DNA from: Candidatus Fermentithermobacillaceae bacterium UBA3907
GTDB lineage: Bacteria; Bacillota; Sulfobacillia; Fermentithermobacillales; Fermentithermobacillaceae
Direction: 5' to 3'
DNA length: 32,800 nt
Assembly (NCBI GenBank): GCA_002391545.1
Contig: DGFF01000140.1
Location: forward strand, 27,227-60,026
Under the pieces are notes generated by a model. The model did not search any database. It was not told the DNA's origin and was given only the letters and a program-made list of their open reading frames with translations. Of the stretch, positions 1 to 6,704 are shown piece by piece. Position 1 is the stretch's first letter. Every line of letters begins with the position of its first letter. A program made the position numbers and the translations under genes.

Positions 1-360
1 GACCCTAGTCTTTTCGCCTCCGCTGAGGAAAGAAGAACTACGTTCCCACAGTTCCCTAGAGACGCCAAATCTACCTAGTTGGCTTGCATTTCCTATACCT
101 ATAACATCCAAAGGTGTGCTTCCATCCTCCCAGGGAAACGTCTGAGGCACGTAACCTATTCTAGGCTGTTTGCTCCAAACCAGGTTCCCCTTCTCGGGCG
201 TGATTTCTCCAATGATCACTTTCAAAAGAGTAGACTTGCCAGAACCATTGGGGCCAATAATACCTATGCGGTCACCTTCTGAAACTACGCACGACACTTG
301 GTCAAGCACGTATGTCCCTTTATATGAAACGGAGATGTCGTTAAGTCGTAGTAAGCTCAA
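1..360 (-). CDS. ABC-F family ATP-binding protein, N-terminal part (cut by left edge)
   Basis: The first 120 residues of a cytosolic ABC ATPase are present and the rest lies beyond base 1. Visible motifs are Walker A GPNGSGKST (36-44), a Q-loop Gln near 73 and the signature FLSGGEKTR (111-119). The signature with E-K-T-R and the absence of a membrane domain are typical of ABC-F proteins, which act on the ribosome rather than in transport. The first nucleotide-binding domain is compact, about 70 residues from Walker A to signature, as in antibiotic-resistance ABC-F proteins of the Vga/Msr type; this subtype is an inference because the linker and second domain are missing. The start is TTG at 360, with GGGAGG about 8 bases upstream. 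The gene is divergent from the lipoprotein gene and has a structured leader of about 145 bases. Confidence 0.85.
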   Translation of the reverse strand, partial: MSLLRLNDISVSYKGTYVLDQVSCVVSEGDRIGIIGPNGSGKSTLLKVIIGEITPEKGNLVWSKQPRIGYVPQTFPWEDGSTPLDVIGIGNASQLGRFGVSRELWERSSSFLSGGEKTRV

Positions 361-399
361 TTCAGATCCCTCCCGAAACGTCACTAGTAAACCTATAGC

Positions 400-430
400 C
401 GTCTACCACCGAAAACGCAGTGAGTAGACG
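400..430 (-). promoter_or_regulatory. Leader hairpin before ABC-F start
   Basis: CGTCTAC and GTAGACG (400-406 and 424-430) form a perfect 7-bp stem. An inner CAC/GTG and a CG-TTTT-CG tip extend it. It lies about 40 bases before the TTG start of the ABC-F gene and has no T-run after it, so it is not a simple terminator. An attenuator or translation-control element is possible. Confidence 0.45.
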
Positions 431-460
431 AGTCTTTAAATGAGTATGGTCCGGTTTCAA

Positions 461-475
461 CTAGCGATTGTTCAT
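461..475 (-). other. Candidate mini-ORF (MNNR) in ABC-F leader
   Basis: A strong AAAAGGAGG (491-499, read on the minus strand) lies 15 bases before ATG-AAC-AAT-CGC-TAG. The spacing is longer than the 7-9 bases usual in this window, so translation is uncertain. Short leader ORFs are known to control antibiotic-resistance ABC-F genes by ribosome stalling, which is why it is recorded. Confidence 0.25.
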
Positions 476-512
476 GTTTTCGGAAGCGATCCTCCTTTTG
501 AAGTGTATGACT

Positions 513-541
513 ATCCTAGCATGCTATAGCTTGCTTATCAA
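513..541 (-). promoter_or_regulatory. Candidate promoter for the ABC-F gene
   Basis: Reading the minus strand, TTGATA (536-541) and TAGGAT (513-518) are separated by 17 bases, matching sigma-A consensus at 5/6 and 4/6 positions. Transcription would start near 505, giving a leader of about 145 bases before the TTG start at 360. This is a prediction from sequence alone. Confidence 0.4.
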
Positions 542-547
542 GGATAT

Positions 548-575
548 TTGAATACGCCCTATACAAGACTATGCT
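548..575 (+). promoter_or_regulatory. Candidate promoter for the lipoprotein gene
   Basis: TTGAAT (548-553) and TATGCT (570-575) are separated by 16 bases. The predicted transcript would start near 582 and carry the two hairpins at 664-733 in its leader. It is a weak-to-moderate match only. Confidence 0.3.
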
Positions 576-663
576 AGATTCCTTATGCGAGTACCCAATA
601 TTCAACTACGTAGTGCTTGGTTAAGCAACAAGAGGAGAATAACCCACCGGCAACGAAAGATCA

Positions 664-733
664 CACAGTCGAAGTAGTACAAAGGTGTTTCGCCTGCACT
701 ACTGTCTGTGCTTTTGATCATCAGCACAGACGG
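664..733 (+). promoter_or_regulatory. Paired leader hairpins with alternative pairing
   Basis: GTCTGTGC (704-711) pairs perfectly with GCACAGAC (724-731). Just upstream, GTAGT (674-678) pairs with ACTAC (698-702), with inner AGG/CCT. CACAG at 664-668 can also pair with CTGTG at 706-710, which would disrupt the downstream stem. The element ends about 40 bases before the lipoprotein start. No T-run follows. Confidence 0.4.
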
Positions 734-773
734 CAAACTGAGGAACAGATAGCATTAGGAGGTAACGATCTGA

Positions 774-1112
774 ATGAAAAAGATCGTATATTTCATATTA
801 TTGTTAGTTTTTACTTTTTCCCTGATCGGTTGCTCTACCATACGCAATGACAAAAACGTTGCGGAAGATATGTCCAGTGATGATAACATAGTGATCGCCG
901 TTATCAATGATTGTGACGATGATCTTTACTACATTCACTGTGAATACTACTTGAGCAATACGCCTATCGGTGGATGGAGGGTAGCCATCCTAGAGGGAAT
1001 CCCTTTCGCCATGTCGGAAATTATCGTGCACGACCTAATAGCTGAAGACTTCCCGGAAAAGTCAGACCTGTCTACGATGAGAGTCGAATTTTTTTGCAGG
1101 TCTCAAAAATGA
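774..1112 (+). CDS. Small secreted lipoprotein of unknown function (frame interrupted)
   Basis: The ATG at 774 follows AGGAGG with good spacing. The product begins with Met-Lys-Lys, a hydrophobic stretch and the lipobox LIGC, so Cys20 should be lipidated and the mature protein anchored outside the cytoplasmic membrane. The mature part is acidic, with strings of Asp, and looks like a small beta-rich extracellular domain; I do not recognise the family. The frame ends at a TGA at 1110-1112, 15 bases after a run of seven T (1089-1095). Removing one T continues the protein for 45 more sensible residues to a TAG at 1231-1233, giving about 152 residues. The gene may therefore be disrupted, phase-variable or read through by frameshifting. 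Confidence 0.75.
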   Translation: MKKIVYFILLLVFTFSLIGCSTIRNDKNVAEDMSSDDNIVIAVINDCDDDLYYIHCEYYLSNTPIGGWRVAILEGIPFAMSEIIVHDLIAEDFPEKSDLSTMRVEFFCRSQK

Positions 1113-1233
1113 TCAGGAATTCCCAGCGGGTGAGCCTATTGAAATCCATGCCGAGTTCGGAAACATATACTACTTCTCGCTTTCAGGGAGCAAATCTGCA
1201 GGTTTTGAAGTAACAAGCATAGAGAAACCATAG
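1096..1233 (+). pseudogene. Out-of-frame C-terminal part of the lipoprotein
   Basis: This frame, one base off the lipoprotein frame, opens directly after the T7 run and codes 45 residues beginning AGLKNDQEFPAGEP and ending SIEKP before TAG. Its composition (alternating hydrophobic and polar residues, consistent with beta strands) matches the upstream part, and it has no start codon or ribosome binding site of its own. It is best read as the displaced 3' end of the same gene. Confidence 0.6.
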
Positions 1234-1352
1234 CTTGAACGTGCCTCTAAGAAAAGGATTATGGCGATAAGATGCAGAACAATTCTTAGTGTTACTAACC
1301 ATTTTGCGAAACCAAAAAACAGTTGCGCAAATCATATTAGGAGGGTGATATC

Positions 1353-1844
1353 TTGGACGTTTTAGAGGCAATTAAAGGAAGGCGTTCTATAAGGCAATAC
1401 AAAGACCAGCCAATTCCCGAGGAAGCGCTATCTACTATACTTGAAGCTGCAAGATTGGCTCCTTCAGCGGGAAACAGACAAGAGTATAAATTCGTTGTGG
1501 TACAAGATGAAAAACTACGAAAAGATTTGGTGCCCGCCTGCAACAACCAGGCTTTTGTAGGTCAGGCTCCAGTTGTAATAGTAGGATGCGCTCTCAATCC
1601 AAAACGAAGATATGCATTCGTAGACGTTGCAATAGCTATGGATCACATGACTTTAGTTGCACACTCCTTGGGGCTCGGAACCTGCTGGATCGGCGCTTTT
1701 TCCGAGGATAAAGTAAAGGAACTTCTCGGCATTCCAGAAGAAGTCAGCGTGGTATGTCTACTGCCCGTTGGATATCCTGCCAAAGAAGGTGTCATGAGAA
1801 ATAGAAAGAACGCCGAAGAGCTCTTTTCTTACGATAAGTGGTAG
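1353..1844 (+). CDS. Nitroreductase-family FMN oxidoreductase
   Basis: This is a 163-residue protein of the nitroreductase fold. The N-terminal RRSIRQYKDQPI motif (about 10-22) and APSAGNRQ (about 36-43) bind the FMN phosphate in this family, and the central GLGTCWIGAF block (about 107-116) and VVCLLPVGYPA (about 134-144) are the usual second half. Such enzymes use NAD(P)H to reduce nitro groups, quinones or other electron acceptors; the substrate here cannot be told. At about 160 residues it is one of the short members. The start is TTG at 1353 behind GGAGGG. It stands alone, with a terminator directly after it. Confidence 0.9.
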   Translation: MDVLEAIKGRRSIRQYKDQPIPEEALSTILEAARLAPSAGNRQEYKFVVVQDEKLRKDLVPACNNQAFVGQAPVVIVGCALNPKRRYAFVDVAIAMDHMTLVAHSLGLGTCWIGAFSEDKVKELLGIPEEVSVVCLLPVGYPAKEGVMRNRKNAEELFSYDKW

Positions 1845-1858
1845 GGAGTCATGAATTC

Positions 1859-1890
1859 AAATGGCCACTGAAACGTTCCAGTGGCCATTT
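1859..1890 (+). terminator. Rho-independent-type terminator after the nitroreductase
   Basis: A perfect 12-bp inverted repeat (1859-1870 and 1879-1890) with an 8-base loop ends in TTT and is followed by a T-rich but imperfect tail. It lies 15 bases after the nitroreductase stop. Confidence 0.75.
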
Positions 1891-1898
1891 CATTATCT

Positions 1899-1926
1899 CA
1901 CTTTCACTCTAGCTAAGGTGAAAGTG
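1899..1926 (+). repeat. Inverted repeat before the M20 gene
   Basis: CACTTTCAC (1899-1907) and GTGAAAGTG (1918-1926) form a perfect 9-bp stem with a 10-base loop, only 8 bases after the preceding terminator. It lies about 50 bases before the next start. It has no T-tail, so an operator or a 5' leader hairpin is more likely than a terminator. Confidence 0.45.
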
Positions 1927-1977
1927 GAAATTGGCTTATGAGCGGAATAGAAAAAATAGATTGAGGAGGTGTCCCCA

Positions 1978-3180
1978 TTGTCTACCAAGGAAGATCTCAA
2001 AAAGAAGGCCATGGATGCAATAGACCAACTAGAAGAAACCCTTATATCTATCAGCGACCAAATGTACCATGAACCAGAACTAGGACATCAAGAATTCAAA
2101 TCGTCCAGGCTTTTGACAGATTTCCTTGAGAAGCACGGGTTTGAAGTAGAAACTGGAATATGCGGCATGCCCACTAGTTTTAGGGCTACTATGCGAGGAA
2201 AAGCACATGGTCCAACTGTAGCGATACTTGCCGAATATGATGCGCTTCCAGGTATAGGACATGGTTGTGGCCATAACATCATTGGCACTGCAGCCGTTGG
2301 AGCAGGAGCAGCTCTTGCATCGGTGATAGATGAAATCCCAGGCACCATCCTTATTCTAGGAACACCTGCGGAAGAAGGTGCCGTGGACAATGCAGGCGGC
2401 AAAGCCATTATGGTAGAATGCGGCGTTTTCGATAACGTAGATGCCGCCATGATGATCCACCCCTCTCAGGTCGACATGGTCATGGTGTCCTCAAATGCGA
2501 GAGTGGCTTTAGAAATCAGTTTCTACGGGAAAAGCGCACACGCGGCAGGGGCTCCATATGAAGGCATAAATGCTCTTGACGCTGCCATTCTCACCTTCAA
2601 TGGATGGAACGCATTGAGGCAACACCTAAAAGAAGATGCAAGGATCCATGGCGTTATAACTAAAGGTGGAGAAGCGCCCAACATAATACCTGATTACGCA
2701 GAAATAAGGATGTACGTAAGGGCTAAAGAGATGGACTACCTAAAAGAAATAGAAGAAAAAGTGCGAAACTGCGCTAAAGGAGCCGCTTTGGCCACAGGAG
2801 CCGATGTCAAGTTCAAATATACTGCAAAACCTTACGCTAACATGGTAACCAACAGGACACTGGCAAACGTTTTTGCTCGAAATCTCGAATCCCTAGGTAG
2901 GAAGGTATTAGACCCTGGCGAGACATCTGGGGCTGGATCCACAGATATGGGTAATGTAAGCCAAGTTGTACCTTCCATACACGCATATATGGGGATTTGC
3001 CAACCTGGGACTGCAACCAGTCATTCAAGAGAATTTGCAGAAGCCACTGTATCTCCCATGGGTCACAAAGCTATCCTCGATGGAGCCAAAGCGTTAGCAG
3101 CTACAACCATAGATGTGCTATGCACTCCTGACCTGTTGGACGCTATAAAAGAAGAGTTCTCTACGAGCAAACAAAATTGA
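1978..3180 (+). CDS. M20 family amidohydrolase (AbgB/PM20D2-like)
   Basis: This 400-residue cytosolic zinc hydrolase cleaves an amide or peptide bond in a small N-acyl or dipeptide-like substrate. The signature AEYDALPGIGHGCGHNIIG (about 85-103) carries the Cys97/His99 metal region, GTPAEEG (128-134) carries the catalytic Glu and metal Glu, and His161 follows. The central SAHAAGAPYEGINALDAA block is the dimerisation (lid) domain of M20. The sequence resembles the AbgB/PM20D2 branch more than generic hippurate hydrolases. A longer frame begins at GTG 1969, but that codon overlaps the Shine-Dalgarno GGAGG; TTG at 1978 lies 8 bases behind it and is the better start. A terminator follows, so it is probably monocistronic. 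Confidence 0.9.
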   Translation: MSTKEDLKKKAMDAIDQLEETLISISDQMYHEPELGHQEFKSSRLLTDFLEKHGFEVETGICGMPTSFRATMRGKAHGPTVAILAEYDALPGIGHGCGHNIIGTAAVGAGAALASVIDEIPGTILILGTPAEEGAVDNAGGKAIMVECGVFDNVDAAMMIHPSQVDMVMVSSNARVALEISFYGKSAHAAGAPYEGINALDAAILTFNGWNALRQHLKEDARIHGVITKGGEAPNIIPDYAEIRMYVRAKEMDYLKEIEEKVRNCAKGAALATGADVKFKYTAKPYANMVTNRTLANVFARNLESLGRKVLDPGETSGAGSTDMGNVSQVVPSIHAYMGICQPGTATSHSREFAEATVSPMGHKAILDGAKALAATTIDVLCTPDLLDAIKEEFSTSKQN

Positions 3181-3204
3181 CATTTTGTCTTCATAGTCGA
3201 CTTC

Positions 3205-3240
3205 AAATTGCCGGTTTCTTAATAGCCGGCAATTTTTCTT
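3205..3240 (+). terminator. Rho-independent terminator after the M20 gene
   Basis: AAATTGCCGG (3205-3214) pairs perfectly with CCGGCAATTT (3226-3235), an 11-base loop lies between them, and a T-rich tail follows. It lies 24 bases after the stop codon. Confidence 0.85.
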
Positions 3241-3316
3241 GTGTCTCTACATTTATAACCTCATTTATACGATGTTAGACTATGTAGGTAGTTTCCAAAA
3301 CTGGGGGCATGCATGA

Positions 3317-4438
3317 ATGAGGGTTGCAAAATTACAAGATGGACTAGAAGGAACAGAACTTGCTCTTCCAATACATAGTGACGATGGACGCCTGCTGCTA
3401 GCTGCTGGAACTAAACTCAATAAAAGGCTTATAAGGCTCTTACAATCACACGGCTACACACGAGTGGCCATAAATGATCCAATATCCAATAATATAGATC
3501 TAGACGATGCCATAACCTTTGAAACCAGACTGCAGGCAGAAAAAGCTCTTGGCAATGCAGTAGATAAACTTGTCAGGGGATATAGTCCAGACATGTATGA
3601 AATTGCCGATGCAGTTGACGCCATCATGTTCGACTTGAAGCGGAAATCCAAAGTCTCGATGGGTATATATTCCATACACTCGTTTGATGAAAGCACGTTT
3701 ACCCATAGCATCAATGTCTGCGTTTTAAGTCTTGCAATCGCAGGGGCTTTAGACTGGCCTACTTCAAAAATGCGCGAACTTGGCACAGGTGCCATGTTGC
3801 ATGATGTGGGCAAAATCTTGATGCCATTACCAATACTTAACAAGCCAGGCAAACTTACCAATGAAGAATATGAGCTCATAAAGACCCATGCCGAAAAAGG
3901 CTGGCAATTGCTCTTAGATTGTTTTGAGGTTAGTCCTTACGCGTCTAAAAGCGCCCTCGAGCATCACGAGCGGCTAGATGGCTCAGGCTACCCTAGAAAC
4001 TTAACTTCATCAGAAATATCGGATCTAGGCAAAATTACTGCAGTTGCCGATGTTTATGAGGCAATGACTGCTGACCGGCCACACCGAAAGGCTATTTTCC
4101 CTGAGTTAGTTTACGCTCATATGTCTGAGGGAAAAGACACCCAATTTGATGGCACTTTGGTTGATACGCTTTTCTCCACAGTTGCGTTGTTTCCAAATGG
4201 AACCATCCTATCTTTCGAAGGTGACTATGTAGGCGTAGTAACCAAACAAGACAGCCGCTCTTCCTTTCGTCCCTACGTGAGGATAATAGAAGGGCCTGGT
4301 ATAGTAAAACCTGTGGAGATATCGCTCTATGAAGAACCAGACATGAAGATCAAACTGATCCTCGATGACTATTCTCCTGAAAGTCGAGAGAGAATCAGCA
4401 AAGCATTTGGAGGTGAAGCCACAGACTCCCCGCGCTAA
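3317..4438 (+). CDS. HD-GYP domain phosphohydrolase
   Basis: This is a 373-residue protein with an N-terminal domain of about 110 residues and an HD-GYP domain, the class that degrades cyclic di-GMP or related cyclic dinucleotides. Metal-binding residues are all visible: His130, His162-Asp163 with Lys166 (LHDVGK), His191, His216-His217 and Asp245. The GYP region reads LDGSGYP (220-226). A further 80 residues form a beta-rich tail (about 290-360). No membrane segment or signal peptide is seen. The start is ATG 3317, 9 bases behind a weak GGGGG. The HD-GYP activity is well supported by the intact residues; the substrate is not. It precedes the SpoIIE-like phosphatase gene by about 150 bases and is probably transcribed separately or with a weak link. 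Confidence 0.9.
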   Translation: MRVAKLQDGLEGTELALPIHSDDGRLLLAAGTKLNKRLIRLLQSHGYTRVAINDPISNNIDLDDAITFETRLQAEKALGNAVDKLVRGYSPDMYEIADAVDAIMFDLKRKSKVSMGIYSIHSFDESTFTHSINVCVLSLAIAGALDWPTSKMRELGTGAMLHDVGKILMPLPILNKPGKLTNEEYELIKTHAEKGWQLLLDCFEVSPYASKSALEHHERLDGSGYPRNLTSSEISDLGKITAVADVYEAMTADRPHRKAIFPELVYAHMSEGKDTQFDGTLVDTLFSTVALFPNGTILSFEGDYVGVVTKQDSRSSFRPYVRIIEGPGIVKPVEISLYEEPDMKIKLILDDYSPESRERISKAFGGEATDSPR

Positions 4439-4585
4439 AGTCATGTTATTATCCGGTTTATACTGATATTTACCTGCATTAACTCGGACTATGTTGCGTG
4501 TTCTACCTGCTAGTTATACACTTGCTAATAAGGGATAGAATACTTTTGAGTTTATCTCTTTCTCCGTTACCAGGAGGTGAACATC

Positions 4586-5260
4586 TTGGATCTAGAATTT
4601 GATGTAGGAAAATCCCTTGTGCCCAAAACCGGTGAAACAATTTCAGGAGACACAATTGAAGTTTACGACACTGGGTCTTCTACTACCGTTATTCTAGCCG
4701 ACGGATTAGGAAGTGGAGTTATCGCCAATGTCATTTCTTCTCTCACAGCAAAATCGGCTGTAGACATGCTAGACCAAGGAATTGATCTAGACAGGATTGC
4801 AGAAATCCTCGCGAAAAGCCTGCCAGATGTGGCCAATAATACAGACGTAGGATACTCTACATTCACTATAGTCCAGGTGCTTCCAGATGGCACTTGTTCT
4901 ATCATCGAATATAATAACCCCAGAACCGTAATTGTCGAGAATGATGTAATTACAGAAATCCCTCGACAAACCTTTAATGTTTCGGGAAAACAGATACACA
5001 AATGTCACTTTCAAATACAGGAAGGAAGTTGGATTATACTCGTTTCTGACGGGGTAATCAATGCAGGCGTTGGGGTCCTGTGGAACCACGGATGGGGCCA
5101 GGAAAGGCTCGAAAGCTACATTTCTAGGGTAATACACAAATTCAATGCTGCCGAAGACCTGTGTCGCGACCTATGCGATGTGTGTCAAACCCTTTATTCT
5201 GAGAAAATTTCGGATGATGTTTCAATAGCTGCAATCCTAAGCCGCAAAACACAGGTATAG
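4586..5260 (+). CDS. SpoIIE-type PP2C serine phosphatase domain protein
   Basis: The 224-residue product is a lone PP2C-like phosphatase domain of the SpoIIE/RsbU class, which removes phosphate from serine on partner proteins such as anti-sigma-factor antagonists. Metal-binding aspartates are visible in ILADGLGSG (about 36-44), SDGV in the middle and SDDVS near the C-terminus. No sensor or membrane domain is attached, and no sigma factor, anti-sigma or antagonist gene is next to it, so the target is unknown. A frame from GTG 4577 exists but that codon overlaps the Shine-Dalgarno GGAGG; TTG 4586 sits 8 bases behind it and is preferred. It faces the minus-strand block, separated by a terminator. 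Confidence 0.85.
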   Translation: MDLEFDVGKSLVPKTGETISGDTIEVYDTGSSTTVILADGLGSGVIANVISSLTAKSAVDMLDQGIDLDRIAEILAKSLPDVANNTDVGYSTFTIVQVLPDGTCSIIEYNNPRTVIVENDVITEIPRQTFNVSGKQIHKCHFQIQEGSWIILVSDGVINAGVGVLWNHGWGQERLESYISRVIHKFNAAEDLCRDLCDVCQTLYSEKISDDVSIAAILSRKTQV

Positions 5261-5281
5261 AAGCCTAGTATCGGCCCAGTT

Positions 5282-5317
5282 AAAAAAAGGAAACAGCAAA
5301 ACCTATAGCTGTTTCCT
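5282..5317 (-). terminator. Rho-independent terminator of the minus-strand block (after kbl)
   Basis: Read on the minus strand, AGGAAACAGC (5308-5317) and GCTGTTTCCT (5288-5297) form a perfect 10-bp stem with a 10-base loop, followed by a seven-T run (5282-5288 on the plus strand as A). It lies 34 bases after the kbl stop. On the plus strand there is no T-run after it, so it works for kbl. Confidence 0.85.
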
Positions 5318-5350
5318 CAGAAAGTCCTAAGAACCTTTGAGTCTTTATCT

Positions 5351-6532
5351 CTACTTTATAACTCCCAGTTCTTTACCTACTTCCACAAATTTCTCTACGC
5401 CGTAATCAAGATCGTCTTTTTCATGGGCCGCAGATATCATACATCGTATGCGAGCTTTCCCTCTAGGTACAGTAGGATAGCTGATAGACTGGGCAAAAAC
5501 GTTCTTCTCAAAAAGACGCTTGGAAAACTCAGAAGCAAGTTTCGCATCCCCAAGCATTATAGGGGTTATAGGTGTCTCACTGTGCCCAGTATCAAAACCA
5601 GCCGCCTTCATTTCCGCTTTGAAATAATCTGCATTGCTCCAAAGTTTCTTAACTAGTTCATCGCTTTCGAGAAGAACATCAACGGCAGCAATAGCCGCAC
5701 CAGTCTCAGCAGGAGGCAGCCCAGTGCTAAACAAAAAGGGACGTCCTCTTTGTTTCAGAAACTCAATGAGGATCTCTGGACCTGTCACGAATCCGCCTGC
5801 TACACCAAATGCTTTGGACAAAGTACCCACTTCTATGTCTACCTTGCCCTCAAGTTTAAAGTGATTGACAATTCCCCTTCCGCTTTCTCCTAAGACGCCT
5901 TCTCCATGAGCATCGTCCACCATAACAATGGCGCCAAATTCATCAGCAACTTCCACTATCTGCGGTAGAGGAGCAATGTCACCATCCATGCTGAAAACTC
6001 CATCGGTTATTATCAGCATTCTTCTGGCTCTATCTTTGTTCTCCACAATCTTATCCCTAAGATCTTTCACATCGTTATGAGCGTACCTTACCACCTCAGC
6101 CTTGGACAATCTACAGCCATCTATAATACTAGCGTGATTTAGCTCATCTGAAAAAATTAAATCCTCCTGTCCTGTTATAGCAGGAATAACAGCCAGGTTG
6201 GCGGTAAACCCTGCTTGGAACACAATACACGCAGGAGCGTGTTTAAACTCTGCCAATTTTTTCTCCAATTCCAAATTGATCTTCTGCGTGCCTGCAATAG
6301 TTCTAACTGCTCCAGGTCCTACACCGTATTCATCTATAGCCTTTTTCGCCGCTTCTTTAAGCCTAGGGTGATCTGCAAAACCTAGATAGTTATTGGAACA
6401 TAGGTTCAACACTTTCTTACCATCTGCAACGAACCAAGCACCCTGTGGACTTTCTATGGTCCTGATCACATTGTATAGCCCTTGCTCATGCAAGGCTTTG
6501 ATTTCTTCTTCAAGAAAAGCAAACTTTGACAT
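5351..6532 (-). CDS. kbl: Glycine C-acetyltransferase (2-amino-3-ketobutyrate CoA ligase)
   Basis: This is a 393-residue PLP-dependent enzyme of the alpha-oxoamine synthase family, normal length for Kbl. It joins glycine and acetyl-CoA to 2-amino-3-ketobutyrate, or runs in reverse in threonine breakdown. The PLP lysine is Lys240 in GTLSKAFGVAGG, with DDAHGEG (206-212) holding the cofactor-binding Asp and His, and His133 for stacking. The related enzymes BioF and HemA are alternatives; overall similarity and the SNNYLGFADHP start region favour Kbl. The ATG at 6532 follows AAGGGGG. No threonine dehydrogenase gene (tdh), the usual partner, lies beside it in this window. The upstream neighbour is an aldolase-like enzyme that may also produce or consume glycine. 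Confidence 0.88.
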   Translation of the reverse strand: MSKFAFLEEEIKALHEQGLYNVIRTIESPQGAWFVADGKKVLNLCSNNYLGFADHPRLKEAAKKAIDEYGVGPGAVRTIAGTQKINLELEKKLAEFKHAPACIVFQAGFTANLAVIPAITGQEDLIFSDELNHASIIDGCRLSKAEVVRYAHNDVKDLRDKIVENKDRARRMLIITDGVFSMDGDIAPLPQIVEVADEFGAIVMVDDAHGEGVLGESGRGIVNHFKLEGKVDIEVGTLSKAFGVAGGFVTGPEILIEFLKQRGRPFLFSTGLPPAETGAAIAAVDVLLESDELVKKLWSNADYFKAEMKAAGFDTGHSETPITPIMLGDAKLASEFSKRLFEKNVFAQSISYPTVPRGKARIRCMISAAHEKDDLDYGVEKFVEVGKELGVIK

Positions 6533-6653
6533 TGTTTGACCCCCTTATTTTGAATTTCCTTTTTGATGCTGTCTACGTCCTCATGATCACTCCTTTCTCT
6601 GAGGCATGATTTTAGATGATCTGCCAATCCTTCTAAGTATGGTTCGCATCAGA

Positions 6654-6702
6654 GAATTCAGGTCACAATCAGTAATAAAGTTCTACACAGACATCTGAAT
6701 TC
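6654..6702 (-). repeat. Long-loop inverted repeat between aldolase-like gene and kbl
   Basis: GAATTCAG (6654-6661) and CTGAATTC (6695-6702) are a perfect 8-bp inverted repeat around a 33-base loop. It begins just after the stop of the aldolase-like gene. No T-run follows on the minus strand, so it is not a standard terminator; an RNA-processing or attenuation element is possible. Confidence 0.35.
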
Positions 6703-6704
6703 CT

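Larger units (their letters stand above)
361..773. other. Divergent intergenic leader region
   Basis: These 413 bases contain no convincing protein gene. They hold candidate promoters for both neighbours, a 10-bp interrupted hairpin just before the ABC-F start, a strong unattached Shine-Dalgarno (491-499, minus strand) followed by a four-codon ORF, and two adjacent hairpins before the lipoprotein gene. An open frame at 617-850 overlaps the lipoprotein gene and has no good ribosome binding site, so I do not call it. Confidence 0.6.

Noticed and set aside
617..850. 77-residue plus-strand open frame before and overlapping the lipoprotein gene
   Set aside because: Covers the leader hairpins, overlaps the lipoprotein start and lacks a good ribosome binding site.
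1303..1331. TTTGCG/CGCAAA inverted repeat before the nitroreductase
   Set aside because: Only 6 bp with a 17-base loop; too weak to call an operator.
3250..3269. Direct repeat CATTTATA twice with 4-base gap
   Set aside because: Short AT-rich repeat, expected by chance in a promoter gap; no further copies noticed.
3454..3879. 141-residue open frame on the minus strand inside the HD-GYP gene
   Set aside because: Antisense to a clear HD-GYP gene; no ribosome binding site and no family features.
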